Of a stretch of 64,000 bases of DNA, positions 26,679 through 35,104 are shown piece by piece. The notes beneath the pieces are model-generated. The model was not told where the DNA came from and did not search any database. It saw nothing but the letters and a program-made list of their open reading frames with translations. Every line of letters starts with the position of its first letter. Position 1 is the first letter of the stretch. Location: NCBI RefSeq assembly GCF_002013375.1, contig NZ_MAEW01000012.1, positions 62,001 through 126,000 on the forward strand, read 5' to 3'. Made by a program: the position numbers and the translations under genes. This stretch comes from Mycobacterium sp. D16Q13. GTDB taxonomy: Bacteria > Actinomycetota > Actinomycetes > Mycobacteriales > Mycobacteriaceae.

Positions 26679-27236
26679 CTAGACCTCCAGTAACTCGCCT
26701 TCTTTGTGCTTCACCAACTCGTCGATCTGGGTCACGTACTGGGACGTGGTCTTGTCCAGATCCTTTTCCGCGCGGCCTACTTCGTCCTCGCCGGCCTCGC
26801 CGTCCTTCTTGATCCGGTTGAGCTCGTCATTGGCCTTACGCCGGATACTGCGCAGGGTCACCTTGGCGTCCTCGCCCTTGCCCTTGGCCTGCTTGACGAG
26901 CTCGCGGCGGCGTTCCTCGGTGAGCTGCGGGACAGCAACGCGAATGATGCTGCCGTCATTGCTGGGGTTCAGACCCAGGTCCGAATTGCGGATCGCCTCC
27001 TCGATGGCCTTGAGCTGATTGGCCTCGTAGGGCTTGATGACCACCAGGCGGGCCTCGGGCACATTGATGCCGGCGACCTGCGTGATCGGCGTGATCGTGC
27101 CGTAGTAGTCGATGACTACCCGCTGGAACATGCTCGGATTGGCACGCCCGGTGCGAATCGTCGCGAAGTCATCGCGGGCGACCGCCACGGCCTTTTCCAT
27201 CTTCTCCTCGGCATCGAGAAGAACCTCGTCAATCAC
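26679..27236 (-). CDS. frr: Ribosome recycling factor
   Basis: 185 residues, standard length. RRF splits post-termination ribosomes with EF-G. Recognisable stretches: [20 protein letters not shown] at the N terminus, [19 protein letters not shown], and the helical C terminus with [20 protein letters not shown]. Operon pyrH (45 bp upstream) - frr - cdsA. Essential cytoplasmic factor. Confidence 0.97.
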   Translation of the reverse strand: MIDEVLLDAEEKMEKAVAVARDDFATIRTGRANPSMFQRVVIDYYGTITPITQVAGINVPEARLVVIKPYEANQLKAIEEAIRNSDLGLNPSNDGSIIRVAVPQLTEERRRELVKQAKGKGEDAKVTLRSIRRKANDELNRIKKDGEAGEDEVGRAEKDLDKTTSQYVTQIDELVKHKEGELLEV

Positions 27237-27281
27237 GATTGATCTCCCATCGGGTTTGATGATCTTCGCGCAAGCGGCTCA

Positions 27282-28007
27282 TCATGGTGTTACCAGCGTT
27301 CCGATCTTCTCACCTGCGACCGCCCTGGCGATATTGCCTTCGGTAAGCAGGTTGAACACCAGGATCGGCATCCGGTTGTCCATACACAGGCTGAACGCGG
27401 TGGCATCGGCGACCTGCAGGCCACGGTCGATGACCTCGCGATGCGTGATCTCCGGCAGGAATTCGGCATCGGGATTAGCGCGTGGATCATCGGTGAAGAT
27501 GCCGTCGACCGCCTTGGCCATCAGCACCACCTCGGCACCGATCTCCAGGGCGCGCTGCGCTGCGGTGGTATCGGTGGAGAAGTACGGCAGTCCCATACCG
27601 GCGCCGAAGATGACGACGCGCCCCTTCTCAAGATGCCTTCTGGCCCGCAGCGGAATGTACGGCTCGGCGACCTGCCCCATGGTGATGGCGGTCTGCACGC
27701 GCGTGACAATGCCTTCCTTTTCCAGGAAGTCTTGGAGCGCAAGGCTGTTCATGACAGTGCCGAGCATGCCCATGTAGTCCGAGCGGGTCCGCTCCATACC
27801 GCGCTGCTGCAGCTGTGCGCCACGGAAGAAGTTGCCGCCGCCGATCACGACCGCGACCTCGGCACCGCTGCGGACCACCTCAGCAATCTGGCTGGCCACC
27901 CGGTGGACCACATCCGGGTCAAGACCGACGGCTCCCCCGCCGAACATCTCGCCGCCGAGCTTGAGCAGCACCCGCTTATATCCGGTGCGGCTCACATCGC
28001 GAGTCAT
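27282..28007 (-). CDS. pyrH: UMP kinase PyrH
   Basis: 241 residues from ATG 28007, with GGAGG 6 bp before it; the frame is open to 28094 but without a good start. PyrH phosphorylates UMP to UDP with ATP and is a hexameric amino-acid-kinase-fold enzyme regulated by GTP and UTP. Motifs: [13 protein letters not shown] at the start, [11 protein letters not shown], and the C-terminal [21 protein letters not shown]. First gene of pyrH-frr-cdsA. Confidence 0.97.
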   Translation of the reverse strand: MTRDVSRTGYKRVLLKLGGEMFGGGAVGLDPDVVHRVASQIAEVVRSGAEVAVVIGGGNFFRGAQLQQRGMERTRSDYMGMLGTVMNSLALQDFLEKEGIVTRVQTAITMGQVAEPYIPLRARRHLEKGRVVIFGAGMGLPYFSTDTTAAQRALEIGAEVVLMAKAVDGIFTDDPRANPDAEFLPEITHREVIDRGLQVADATAFSLCMDNRMPILVFNLLTEGNIARAVAGEKIGTLVTP

Positions 28008-28126
28008 CACGCCTCCTCGGTACGGGTTCGAAAGCCGGTGCGCAAAGCACAGCCATCGGGCCCGCTGCTTCCGCTCTTCACGCAAGCGGCTCATCGGAAG
28101 GCCGCGACGGCGGTGTCCATCCTGCC

Positions 28127-30373
28127 CTATTGGGCGACGCTCGTTGGCACGACCCGGCGAACCGAGCCCGGGTCGGCTGTGGTTTCGGTGAGGCCGACGA
28201 GCGCCTGCGGCAATGGCGCCACGTGCAGCACGCCGAGACGCTGGGTGGCGCGGGTGAGCGCCACATAGAGCTCGGCCGCACCTCGTGGGCCAGTGGCCAT
28301 GATCCGTTCCGGCGCCACCACCAGGACGGCGTCGAACTCCAGCCCCTTGGTCTCCGAGGCGGGCACCGTACCCGGCACGCCCGGCGGCCCGATCACCACA
28401 CTCGTGCCCTCTCGAGACTCCTCGTCATGGGTGAATTCCTCAATGGCTTTTGGCAATTCATCCTCGGCGAGATGTCTGGACCAGGGCAGGACGCCACAGG
28501 AACGAACGGACTCGGGCGGCTGGGTACCCGGCGCGAACTCGGCCAGCAGCGCCGAGGCGACGGCCATGATCTCAGCAGGAGTGCGATAGTTCACCGACAA
28601 CGGCCGGTACAACCAACGCCCCGGTACGTATGGCGCCAGGATCGCGTCCCAGGAGGTCGCCCCGGCCACCGATCGGCGCTGGGCAAGATCTCCGACCACC
28701 GTGAACGAACGACTCGGGCAGCGGCGCATCAGCACGCGCCAGTCCATTTCGGACAGTTCCTGCGCCTCATCGATCACGATGTGCCCGTATGTCCAGTCGC
28801 GGTCGGCCGACGCACGTTCGACGAGGTCGCGAGTGTCGCGTTCGGTGAAGCGTTCCGCCAGGTCCTCGGCACCGAGCAGATCGGTGGCGAAGAGGTGGTC
28901 CTCGTCGTCCATCATGTCCTCGCGGCCGGTCATCATGTCCAGCACACCGGAGGCGTACTCGGCCTCGGCCCTGCGTTCACGCTCGGCGGCCTCTTCCGCC
29001 GCCTTGTCGGGGCCCACCAGATCGATCAGCTCGTCCAGCAGGGGTACGTCTGAGACCGTCCAGGCATCGCCGACAGCGCGTGCCAGCGCCGGATCACCAC
29101 CGGCGGCGCGCAGCCGCTCTGGTGAGGCGTACAGCTCCGACAACAGCGTCTCGGGTGTCAGCGTCGGCCACAGCTCCTCGAGCGCAGCGGCGAATCCCTC
29201 GTGATCCCCGAGTTCGTCCAGCAGCTCCGCACGCAGGTGCTCCCAGGCCTTGCGGTCCTCACGGGTGAGCCACCCCTTGCCGATGCGCGGGATCGCCCGT
29301 TCCGTGAGCGCCCACGTCAGGACGTCGGTGAAGACGGCCCGCGCCTCGTTGTGCGGGAGCTTGCTCGCGCGCGCCTCATCGATGGCCCACTGCGCGATAT
29401 CGGCATCGATGCGCACCGAGACATCGGTGAGCTGGATCCGCAGTGGCTCCACGGGAGTCCGCTGCCGATCCGCGACCGCCGCCGCGAGCACGTCGAGAAT
29501 CTGCAACGAGCCCTTGAGCCGCGCCGCATCCGCTCCATCCTCTGCCGTGACCTTAAGACCCGGCAACAGCTCTCCCGCCGTCGTGAACACCACATTGGTC
29601 TCGCCCAGCGACGGCAGCACCCGTGAAATATGGCTCAGGAAGGCAGCATTCGGGCCCACAACCAACACGCCGTGGCGTTCCATCCGCTGGCGCTGGGTAT
29701 ACAGCAGGTAGGCAACGCGGTGCAGGGCCACAACGGTCTTGCCCGTGCCGGGCCCGCCCTCGATGACCAGCACGCCGGGATGATCAAGCCGGATGATCCG
29801 GTCTTGTTCGGCCTGAATGGTCGCCACGATGTCGCGCATCCCGTTGCCGCGTGGCGCGTTGACGGCAGCGAGCAGCGCCGCGTCACTCATGCTCCCGCGT
29901 TCACCGTCGTGGTCTTCACCGTCCGGCCGCCCGAGGAGCTCGTCCGCGAAGGCATCCACGTGACGTCCCCGAGTCCGGAATTGACGTCGCCGGCGGGTGT
30001 TTTCCGGGTTGGCGCCGGTGGCGGTGTAGAACGCCTGCGCCGCCGGAGCCCGCCAATCGATCAGCAGCGGTTCATAGTCGTTCGTCTTGTCGAGAAGGCC
30101 AATGCGCCCGACGTAGGAGTGCTCCCCCGTGAGGGCGTCCAACCGGCCGAAGCACAGCCCGTCATCGGCGACGTCCAAGCGTTGTGCCTGCCGGGCCAGT
30201 GCGCGCACCTCGTCATCGCGCTCGACCATCGCGGCGCCGTTCTGCTGATCGACCGGCTCGCGCAGGGCACTGCGGTATCGCCCCCTGACGCGGGCACGTT
30301 CGGCGTCCAGCCGCTCGTAGAGTCCGGCGATGTACTCCCGCTCGGATTCCAGTTCTTCTTCGTATGTCGTCAA
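28127..30373 (-). CDS. helR: HelR/HelD-type RNA polymerase recycling and rifamycin-protection protein
   Basis: 748 residues from TTG 30373 (GGGGA about 7 bp upstream). UvrD-like superfamily 1 ATPase of the HelD group: an N-terminal coiled-coil that enters the RNA polymerase secondary channel ([20 protein letters not shown]), Walker A GGPGTGKT at residues 206-213, a long insertion carrying the acidic primary-channel loop ([20 protein letters not shown] near 485-505), Walker B DEAQELS, and a C-terminal [13 protein letters not shown] motif. HelR releases stalled or rifamycin-bound RNA polymerase. Its promoter carries the rifamycin-associated palindrome at 30457-30477, and position just past pyrH matches M. 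abscessus MAB_3189c as I recall it. Confidence 0.92.
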   Translation of the reverse strand: MTTYEEELESEREYIAGLYERLDAERARVRGRYRSALREPVDQQNGAAMVERDDEVRALARQAQRLDVADDGLCFGRLDALTGEHSYVGRIGLLDKTNDYEPLLIDWRAPAAQAFYTATGANPENTRRRRQFRTRGRHVDAFADELLGRPDGEDHDGERGSMSDAALLAAVNAPRGNGMRDIVATIQAEQDRIIRLDHPGVLVIEGGPGTGKTVVALHRVAYLLYTQRQRMERHGVLVVGPNAAFLSHISRVLPSLGETNVVFTTAGELLPGLKVTAEDGADAARLKGSLQILDVLAAAVADRQRTPVEPLRIQLTDVSVRIDADIAQWAIDEARASKLPHNEARAVFTDVLTWALTERAIPRIGKGWLTREDRKAWEHLRAELLDELGDHEGFAAALEELWPTLTPETLLSELYASPERLRAAGGDPALARAVGDAWTVSDVPLLDELIDLVGPDKAAEEAAERERRAEAEYASGVLDMMTGREDMMDDEDHLFATDLLGAEDLAERFTERDTRDLVERASADRDWTYGHIVIDEAQELSEMDWRVLMRRCPSRSFTVVGDLAQRRSVAGATSWDAILAPYVPGRWLYRPLSVNYRTPAEIMAVASALLAEFAPGTQPPESVRSCGVLPWSRHLAEDELPKAIEEFTHDEESREGTSVVIGPPGVPGTVPASETKGLEFDAVLVVAPERIMATGPRGAAELYVALTRATQRLGVLHVAPLPQALVGLTETTADPGSVRRVVPTSVAQ

Positions 30374-30456
30374 CCGGATGTTCCCCGTTTTCGTTCTCGT
30401 TCATGGCATCTGACATTCAGTCTGTGATATCCAGCCTGCGATTGTGCGGTATGACC

Positions 30457-30477
30457 GGGGTCTTGCCGCAAGCCCCC
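30457..30477. promoter_or_regulatory. Rifamycin-associated element (RAE) upstream of helR
   Basis: Inverted repeat GGGG-T-CTTGC / GCAAG-C-CCCC centred on 30467, with a single mismatched pair, 84-104 bp upstream of the helR start. This matches the RAE described in rifamycin-inactivation and helR promoters of actinobacteria (core CTTGC-N-GCAAG inside GGGG/CCCC). It predicts rifamycin-inducible expression of helR. The match is by memory of the motif. Confidence 0.85.
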
Positions 30478-30509
30478 CTGTCCGATATATGTTGAAAGGG
30501 GCGGGTTAT

Positions 30510-31088
30510 TCATATCGAGTCGGCGGCCGCCATCGTCCGCAGCTCTTTTCTCCAGCTCCACAGGCCGACCGCGGCCATGACGGTCAGGAAGGCGTAGAAG
30601 CCCGCGGTGAGATTGAGGCCCTTGAACAGATAGACACCCACGGAAAACGAGTCGGTGACGATCCACAAGGCCCAATTCTCTATCCATTTTCGGTTCATCA
30701 TGAATTGGGATACGACACTGAGCCCAGTGATTGCCGAATCAAGCTGAGGGGCATTGGAATCGGTAAAGGTGATCAGGAATACATAGAGTCCTGCCACCAA
30801 GGCCACCAGCGACACCGCCAACGGCAGCCACGCCCACGACGGCGTCCGCCGCACTACTGCCCCGTGCCGTCCCTGGCTCCGCCTCCCCCACAGGTACCAA
30901 CCCTGCACGGCTAGCGCGATAAACATGATCTGCAGGGCAGCATCGGCGTACAGGGTCTGCCGCGCGAAGACCACGATGTAGAACAGCGAGCTGACGATCG
31001 CCACCGGAAAGGTCCAAATATTTTGCCGGACAGCAAGGATGACGAATAGCACACCGGCCATGCTGCCGATTAGCTCAGTCCAGTCCAC
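30510..31088 (-). CDS. pnuC: PnuC-family nicotinamide riboside transporter
   Basis: 192 residues with about seven membrane helices. PnuC imports nicotinamide riboside by facilitated diffusion, trapped by phosphorylation. Family signature stretches: VAIVSSLFYIVVFARQTLYADA, the QGWYLWGRR tail, and VSQFMMNRKWIENWALWIV with DSFSVGVYLFKGL. Divergent from a uridine-kinase-like gene 36 bp away that could supply the trapping kinase. No classical riboswitch was recognised before it. Confidence 0.88.
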   Translation of the reverse strand: MDWTELIGSMAGVLFVILAVRQNIWTFPVAIVSSLFYIVVFARQTLYADAALQIMFIALAVQGWYLWGRRSQGRHGAVVRRTPSWAWLPLAVSLVALVAGLYVFLITFTDSNAPQLDSAITGLSVVSQFMMNRKWIENWALWIVTDSFSVGVYLFKGLNLTAGFYAFLTVMAAVGLWSWRKELRTMAAADSI

Positions 31089-31124
31089 GGCAACAGGCTA
31101 GCCGAGCACCAGTAAGCTCGCGCC

Positions 31125-31742
31125 ATGGCAACACCGGCCCGACTGCGGAGCTTCTCGTGGCTGGCCGGGCTCATCAATGAGAGTCAGCCACGGTGTGGGG
31201 ATGTGCGCGTCGTCGCCATCGACGGCAGGGGCGCCGCCGGTAAGAGCACCTTTGCTGCGCGATTACACGCCGCACTGTCAGCGACAACCCCGTCGACGGT
31301 GGTCCTGCACACCGATGACTTTGCGTCCTGGGACGCGTTCTTCGGATGGTGGCCCCGGTTCCAGGAGCAGGTACTGACGCCCTGGACGCACGGCATGGCG
31401 GCCCAGTATCGACGGTACGACTGGGAGGCCCGCGAGTTCGGTCCGCAGGAGCAGTGCCCACCTCCTTCGGTGCTGATTCTCGAGGGCGTCGGGTCCGGCC
31501 GCTCGGCCGCCGCCGACCAGTTGAGTTCGCTGATCTGGGTGCGGACCGACCAGGCAACCCGTCGGCTCCGCGCGGAGGCTCGCGATGGCGCGGAGCTCCG
31601 CGAGTTCTGGCGACTGTGGATTGAGGCGGAAGACGAACACTTCCGCCAGGACCCCACCGCGGGGCGCGCCGACATCACCGTCGACGGTAACCCCGAGGTG
31701 GTCCTGGACGATCCGGACCGCTATTTCCTGCTCGGCGATTAG
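31125..31742 (+). CDS. Uridine kinase-like P-loop NTPase (possible nicotinamide riboside kinase)
   Basis: 205 residues. Walker A AIDGRGAAGKSTFAARL starts at about residue 32, the same sequence type as uridine/pantothenate/ribosylnicotinamide kinases, followed by VVLHTDDFASWDAFFGWWPRF with a DDF substrate motif. The C terminus has the VRTDQATRRLRAEARDGAELREFW lid region, given here only in part. Nucleoside specificity cannot be read from sequence, but sharing a 36-bp divergent promoter with pnuC makes nicotinamide riboside kinase the best guess. Its stop overlaps the GH1 stop. Confidence 0.78.
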   Translation: MATPARLRSFSWLAGLINESQPRCGDVRVVAIDGRGAAGKSTFAARLHAALSATTPSTVVLHTDDFASWDAFFGWWPRFQEQVLTPWTHGMAAQYRRYDWEAREFGPQEQCPPPSVLILEGVGSGRSAAADQLSSLIWVRTDQATRRLRAEARDGAELREFWRLWIEAEDEHFRQDPTAGRADITVDGNPEVVLDDPDRYFLLGD

Positions 31743-33124
31743 CGCAGGGGAACCGTCGGCCCCTTCGGATCAAGTGGCGCACAGCTGTCCTGCCCCACCG
31801 TCGTCGAGCATTTCGCCGCCGGGATCACCGGGCGATAGCCGGGCGATGTGCCCGCGTCCCGGGTGATCTGTGTGTAGGCCTGGACGGCATCGGTGGGCAC
31901 CCGCTTCAGCGCCGGATCGCCCAGCGCGTCGACGGTGTACAGGCCGAAACGTGGCCGGTAGCTTCCCCATTCGTAGTTATCGACCAACGACCAGTAGTTG
32001 TACCCGATGATCGGGATGCCGTCGGCCTTGGCCCGCTGCAGCCAGAAGACGGTGTCGTTGAGGTACTGCGACCGCGTCACGCCGTCTGCCCGCGGTTTTC
32101 CGTTATCGGTGACCATCCCGTTCTCGACGATGTAGATCGGCAGCCCGGGGTATCGCTGCGCGTAGTGCCGCGATACGTAGTAGATGTCTTCGGGCTGCAG
32201 CTTGATGTCCCAGCGCGCAGCCATGCTTTGTGCCGAGGCAGGATTATCTGCCGCAGTGCCGGTGTAATAGTCGAACCCCAGATAATCCAGGCTGCCGGCG
32301 ACCCGGTCGAAGAACGATCCCTCGATACCCTTCACCCCGAAACCTGCGAACTGCGCCAACACATCCGGCGGGATGTAGGCCTCGTTGGTCGTCACTTTGG
32401 CCTTGGGGTCCGCCTCGTGAGCGGCCCGGTACACCGCGCGGTGAGCCTCGGCGACCCGATCCAGGAACCCATCGAACTGGTCGGGCTTGATCGCGCCGGT
32501 GCGCACCTCCATCGCCCCGAAGGCCAGTGGCTCGTTGATGCTGACCCACAGCACCCCTTGCCCGGCATAGCGTTTGGTGATCGCCTTGGCGAAGTCCTCG
32601 AATGCCGCGACGTTGTTCATAAACCCGCCGCTGTCGGCAACCCAGCCCGGGTACACCCAGTGCATGAGCGTGATCATCGGCGTCATGCCGTTCTCGCGCA
32701 GCGTGGCGACGATGGAGTCGTAGTACGCCAGTTCCTTCTCGTCCCACTTGCCTGGTTGGGGCATGACCCGCGACCACTCCAGCCCGAATCGAAATGTGTT
32801 GACACCCATGGCATGTGCATTGGCGATATCCTCGGCGTACCGGTGCCGAAAGTCGTCGGCCTGCCGATACGGGTCGACGGGACCGCCCCCGAGAGGGTTG
32901 GATTGATCGGCCATCGCGGGCATCCCCGCGGTGCGGTCGACGTAGCGGCGCCAATTGCTATCCGGCGCACTCCCCTCCACCTGGTAGCCCGCGGTGGCAG
33001 TGCCCCAATAGAAGCCACGGTCCCAGGTGGAGCCGTCCCCCGCACCTTCCTGGCGGGGACTGCAGGCGGTCAACCCCACCGCGAATACGACTGCCGAGGC
33101 CATGACGGCGGTTATCCACTTCAT
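31739..33124 (-). CDS. Secreted GH1 beta-glucosidase-like lipoprotein
   Basis: 461 residues from ATG 33124; M at 33139 also possible. Lipoprotein signal with lipobox LTAC (Cys about residue 21), then a GH1 (beta/alpha)8 barrel. The acid/base glutamate is in the NEP motif of WVSINEPLAFG (about residue 178), and the nucleophile in IVENGM (about residue 350). The GH1-type WYLGFDYYTG-like LDYLGFDYYTG and QVEGSAPDSN with WGTATAGYQVEG substrate motif are present. A membrane-anchored periplasmic GH1 enzyme is uncommon in mycobacteria. Upstream, a perfect dyad separates it from a TetR gene of the same strand. Confidence 0.9.
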   Translation of the reverse strand: MKWITAVMASAVVFAVGLTACSPRQEGAGDGSTWDRGFYWGTATAGYQVEGSAPDSNWRRYVDRTAGMPAMADQSNPLGGGPVDPYRQADDFRHRYAEDIANAHAMGVNTFRFGLEWSRVMPQPGKWDEKELAYYDSIVATLRENGMTPMITLMHWVYPGWVADSGGFMNNVAAFEDFAKAITKRYAGQGVLWVSINEPLAFGAMEVRTGAIKPDQFDGFLDRVAEAHRAVYRAAHEADPKAKVTTNEAYIPPDVLAQFAGFGVKGIEGSFFDRVAGSLDYLGFDYYTGTAADNPASAQSMAARWDIKLQPEDIYYVSRHYAQRYPGLPIYIVENGMVTDNGKPRADGVTRSQYLNDTVFWLQRAKADGIPIIGYNYWSLVDNYEWGSYRPRFGLYTVDALGDPALKRVPTDAVQAYTQITRDAGTSPGYRPVIPAAKCSTTVGQDSCAPLDPKGPTVPLR

Positions 33125-33127
33125 ACC

Positions 33128-33150
33128 AAAACCATACACTGTATGGTTTT
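33128..33150. promoter_or_regulatory. 23-bp perfect dyad between TetR and GH1 genes
   Basis: Arms AAAACCATACA (33128-33138) and TGTATGGTTTT (33140-33150) around one base, all identical. It lies 4 bp before the GH1 start and touches the tetR stop codon. Length and symmetry are those of a TetR-family operator; the TetR encoded just upstream is the natural candidate. Binding inferred. Confidence 0.7.
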
Positions 33151-33730
33151 AGCGGAGGAGTTGCTCCCAGACCCGGCGCATGTGATCACCCATGTCGATG
33201 GACGGGTCCGACATCCATTGGATCTGAATGCCGTCAGCGGCGGCGATCAACGCCGTGGCGGCGAAGTCGGCATCGACATGTGCGGGCACCGTGCCGTCGG
33301 CCTGGCGTCCCCGCACATAGTCGGCGATGCGTGCGCGCATTCTCTCGTACCTGTCACGCAGGTACGCCCCGGCAGGATGCTCCGGGTCGACGGCCGCAGC
33401 GGCGGCCAAGGACAGGTACACCGTCCCCGAACCGGGCTTACTCGCCTTATCCAGCATGGCCTGCGCCAGCACCTCACCCGGATCGATCTCTGCTGACGAG
33501 TTGCGGTACCGCTCTTCGAATGTGGCATCAGCGCCGCGTTGTATTTCGGTGAGAATCACGTCCCGGGCCGGGAAGTAGTGCATCAGTCCGGCCAGACTGA
33601 TGTTGGCCTCCCTGGCGATGACCCGCATCGAGGCACCGGCCTCCCCGTCACGCTCGAGGACCGTCAACGCTGCGGCAAGGATTTCCTGGCGCTTGGTCTC
33701 ACCCTTGGCATATCGCCCGACAGCTGGCAT
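33149..33730 (-). CDS. TetR-family regulator
   Basis: 193 residues. HTH at about residues 15-60 (ILAAALTVLERDGEAGASM, then VIAREANISLAGLMHYFPAR), with a typical helical TetR C-terminal ligand domain (TVYLSLAAAAAVDPEHPAG, then DADFAATALIAAADGIQIQWM). It is upstream of and codirectional with the GH1 gene, separated by only the 23-bp dyad, so it most likely controls GH1 expression, perhaps in response to a sugar or aglycone. Confidence 0.88.
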   Translation of the reverse strand: MPAVGRYAKGETKRQEILAAALTVLERDGEAGASMRVIAREANISLAGLMHYFPARDVILTEIQRGADATFEERYRNSSAEIDPGEVLAQAMLDKASKPGSGTVYLSLAAAAAVDPEHPAGAYLRDRYERMRARIADYVRGRQADGTVPAHVDADFAATALIAAADGIQIQWMSDPSIDMGDHMRRVWEQLLR

Positions 33731-33811
33731 GGCCGAAGGCTAGCGCAACCTCCCAGCACCACGGCCCTCAAGAGGCCGGGGCGATCAGTCCGGGCGCAGG
33801 TAAACAGCCTG

Positions 33812-35029
33812 CTACCTGGATTGTGCGCGGACCACAAAACTGACCGCGGTCGCCGTGCTGCCGCCGATATTCAGGGTGCCGAAACAGTCTGCACCCTCGA
33901 CCTGATAGTCACCGGCGGTTCCGCTGACCTGCTTAGCGGCATCGACCAGCATCCGGATACCGGTCGCGCCCACCGGATGTCCGGACCCGATCAGTCCACC
34001 GCTCGGGTTGATAGGCAGCTGGCCACCGATCTCGATGTCCCCGTTCTCGATTGCCTTCCACGACTCTCCCGGTTCGGTCAGCCCTATGTGGTCGATGGCG
34101 AGATACTCACTCGGCGTGAAGCAGTCATGCACCTCGAATCCGCTCACGGCACCGAGTGTCACCCCGGCCCGTTCGAACGCATCGGTGACAGCCATTCGAA
34201 CGTGTGGGAACACGTAGGGCGATTGCGCATCGCGCTCGAATTTCTGTTGCAGCCCCAGCCCTACCGTCCGGTGACCCCAGCCGTCGATGCGCCCAAGCGG
34301 GCGAGCCCCCGGGCGCTCGCGCATGTACCCATCGGTGACGAGGACCAGACCGGCGCCACCGTCAGTCAACTGACTACAGTCCAGACGGCGGATGCGGCCC
34401 TCAATCACCGGATTGGACACGTCGTCAAGGCTTTCCAGATCCGGCAACGTCCAGGCCCGGGTTTGCGCGTTCGGATTTCGCCGGGCGTTCCCGAAGTTGT
34501 TGGCGGCAATGGCCCGTAGATGGGCCTCGTCGATTCCGTAGCGCCGGTCGTACTCCTCGGCGACTCGCGAGAAAACATGCGGCCACATGTACGTGACGCC
34601 GTCGTCCTCGTGCCCGGTCCACGCGGCGGCGGCCAGGTGTGCGGCACCGACCTCACCGGGCACCGTCTTCTCCAGCTCGAGTCCCAACACCAGCGCCGAG
34701 TCATAAAACCCGGCGCGCAAGTCTGCGATCGCAGCGAGGGCCGCAACGCTACCGGATGCGCACGCCGCTTCGTGCCGGGCCGCCGGAATGCCCCACAACT
34801 CCTCATGGACCGTCGCCGGCATCGCACCCAGATGGCCTTGAGCCGAGAACATTTCACCGAACGCGTTGCCTACGTGCACCACACCGACATCACCTCCGGC
34901 CACACCCGCAGAAGCTAACGTGCCATCGATTACCTCGCGGGTGAGATCGGCGAAATCGAGCCCCTCGCGCGTGAAATTGCGCCCGAAGTCGCTCTGATAG
35001 GCGCCGAGGATCCAGATACCCTGAGACAT
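33812..35029 (-). CDS. Thiolase-family acyltransferase (SCP2/lipid-transfer type)
   Basis: 405 residues from ATG 35029; the longer frame to 35161 crosses the divergent promoter. Nucleophile Cys is in HEAACASGSVAALAAI (about residue 89), and the second active-site histidine region EVHDCFTPSEY plus GSGHPVGATGIRM are as in thiolases. The C-terminal GADCFGTLNIGG is the variant of SCP-x / lipid-transfer thiolases. It probably acts in degradation of branched or ring-containing acyl-CoAs, such as sterol side chains or terpenoids. Divergent from a carotenoid oxygenase, with a perfect 21-bp dyad between them. Confidence 0.85.
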   Translation of the reverse strand: MSQGIWILGAYQSDFGRNFTREGLDFADLTREVIDGTLASAGVAGGDVGVVHVGNAFGEMFSAQGHLGAMPATVHEELWGIPAARHEAACASGSVAALAAIADLRAGFYDSALVLGLELEKTVPGEVGAAHLAAAAWTGHEDDGVTYMWPHVFSRVAEEYDRRYGIDEAHLRAIAANNFGNARRNPNAQTRAWTLPDLESLDDVSNPVIEGRIRRLDCSQLTDGGAGLVLVTDGYMRERPGARPLGRIDGWGHRTVGLGLQQKFERDAQSPYVFPHVRMAVTDAFERAGVTLGAVSGFEVHDCFTPSEYLAIDHIGLTEPGESWKAIENGDIEIGGQLPINPSGGLIGSGHPVGATGIRMLVDAAKQVSGTAGDYQVEGADCFGTLNIGGSTATAVSFVVRAQSR

Positions 35030-35044
35030 CCGCTTATGATTCAA

Positions 35045-35065
35045 TTGACAGAGTAACTCTGTCAA
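35045..35065. promoter_or_regulatory. 21-bp perfect dyad in thiolase / carotenoid-oxygenase promoter
   Basis: Arms TTGACAGAGT (35045-35054) and ACTCTGTCAA (35056-35065) around one base, all identical, in the 75-bp divergent promoter. The first five bases also read TTGAC, close to a -35 element on either strand. The regulator could be the tandem HxlR protein at 36595. Strong candidate for a shared operator; binding inferred. Confidence 0.7.
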
Positions 35066-35104
35066 GCATAGCTTGGCCGCATACGCCGAACCGCGGGAGA
35101 AGCC

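Noticed and set aside
32165..33496. 443-codon plus-strand frame opposite the GH1 gene
   Set aside because: Same kind of shadow: opposite strand to a gene with intact GH1 motifs, and it runs through a TetR gene as well.
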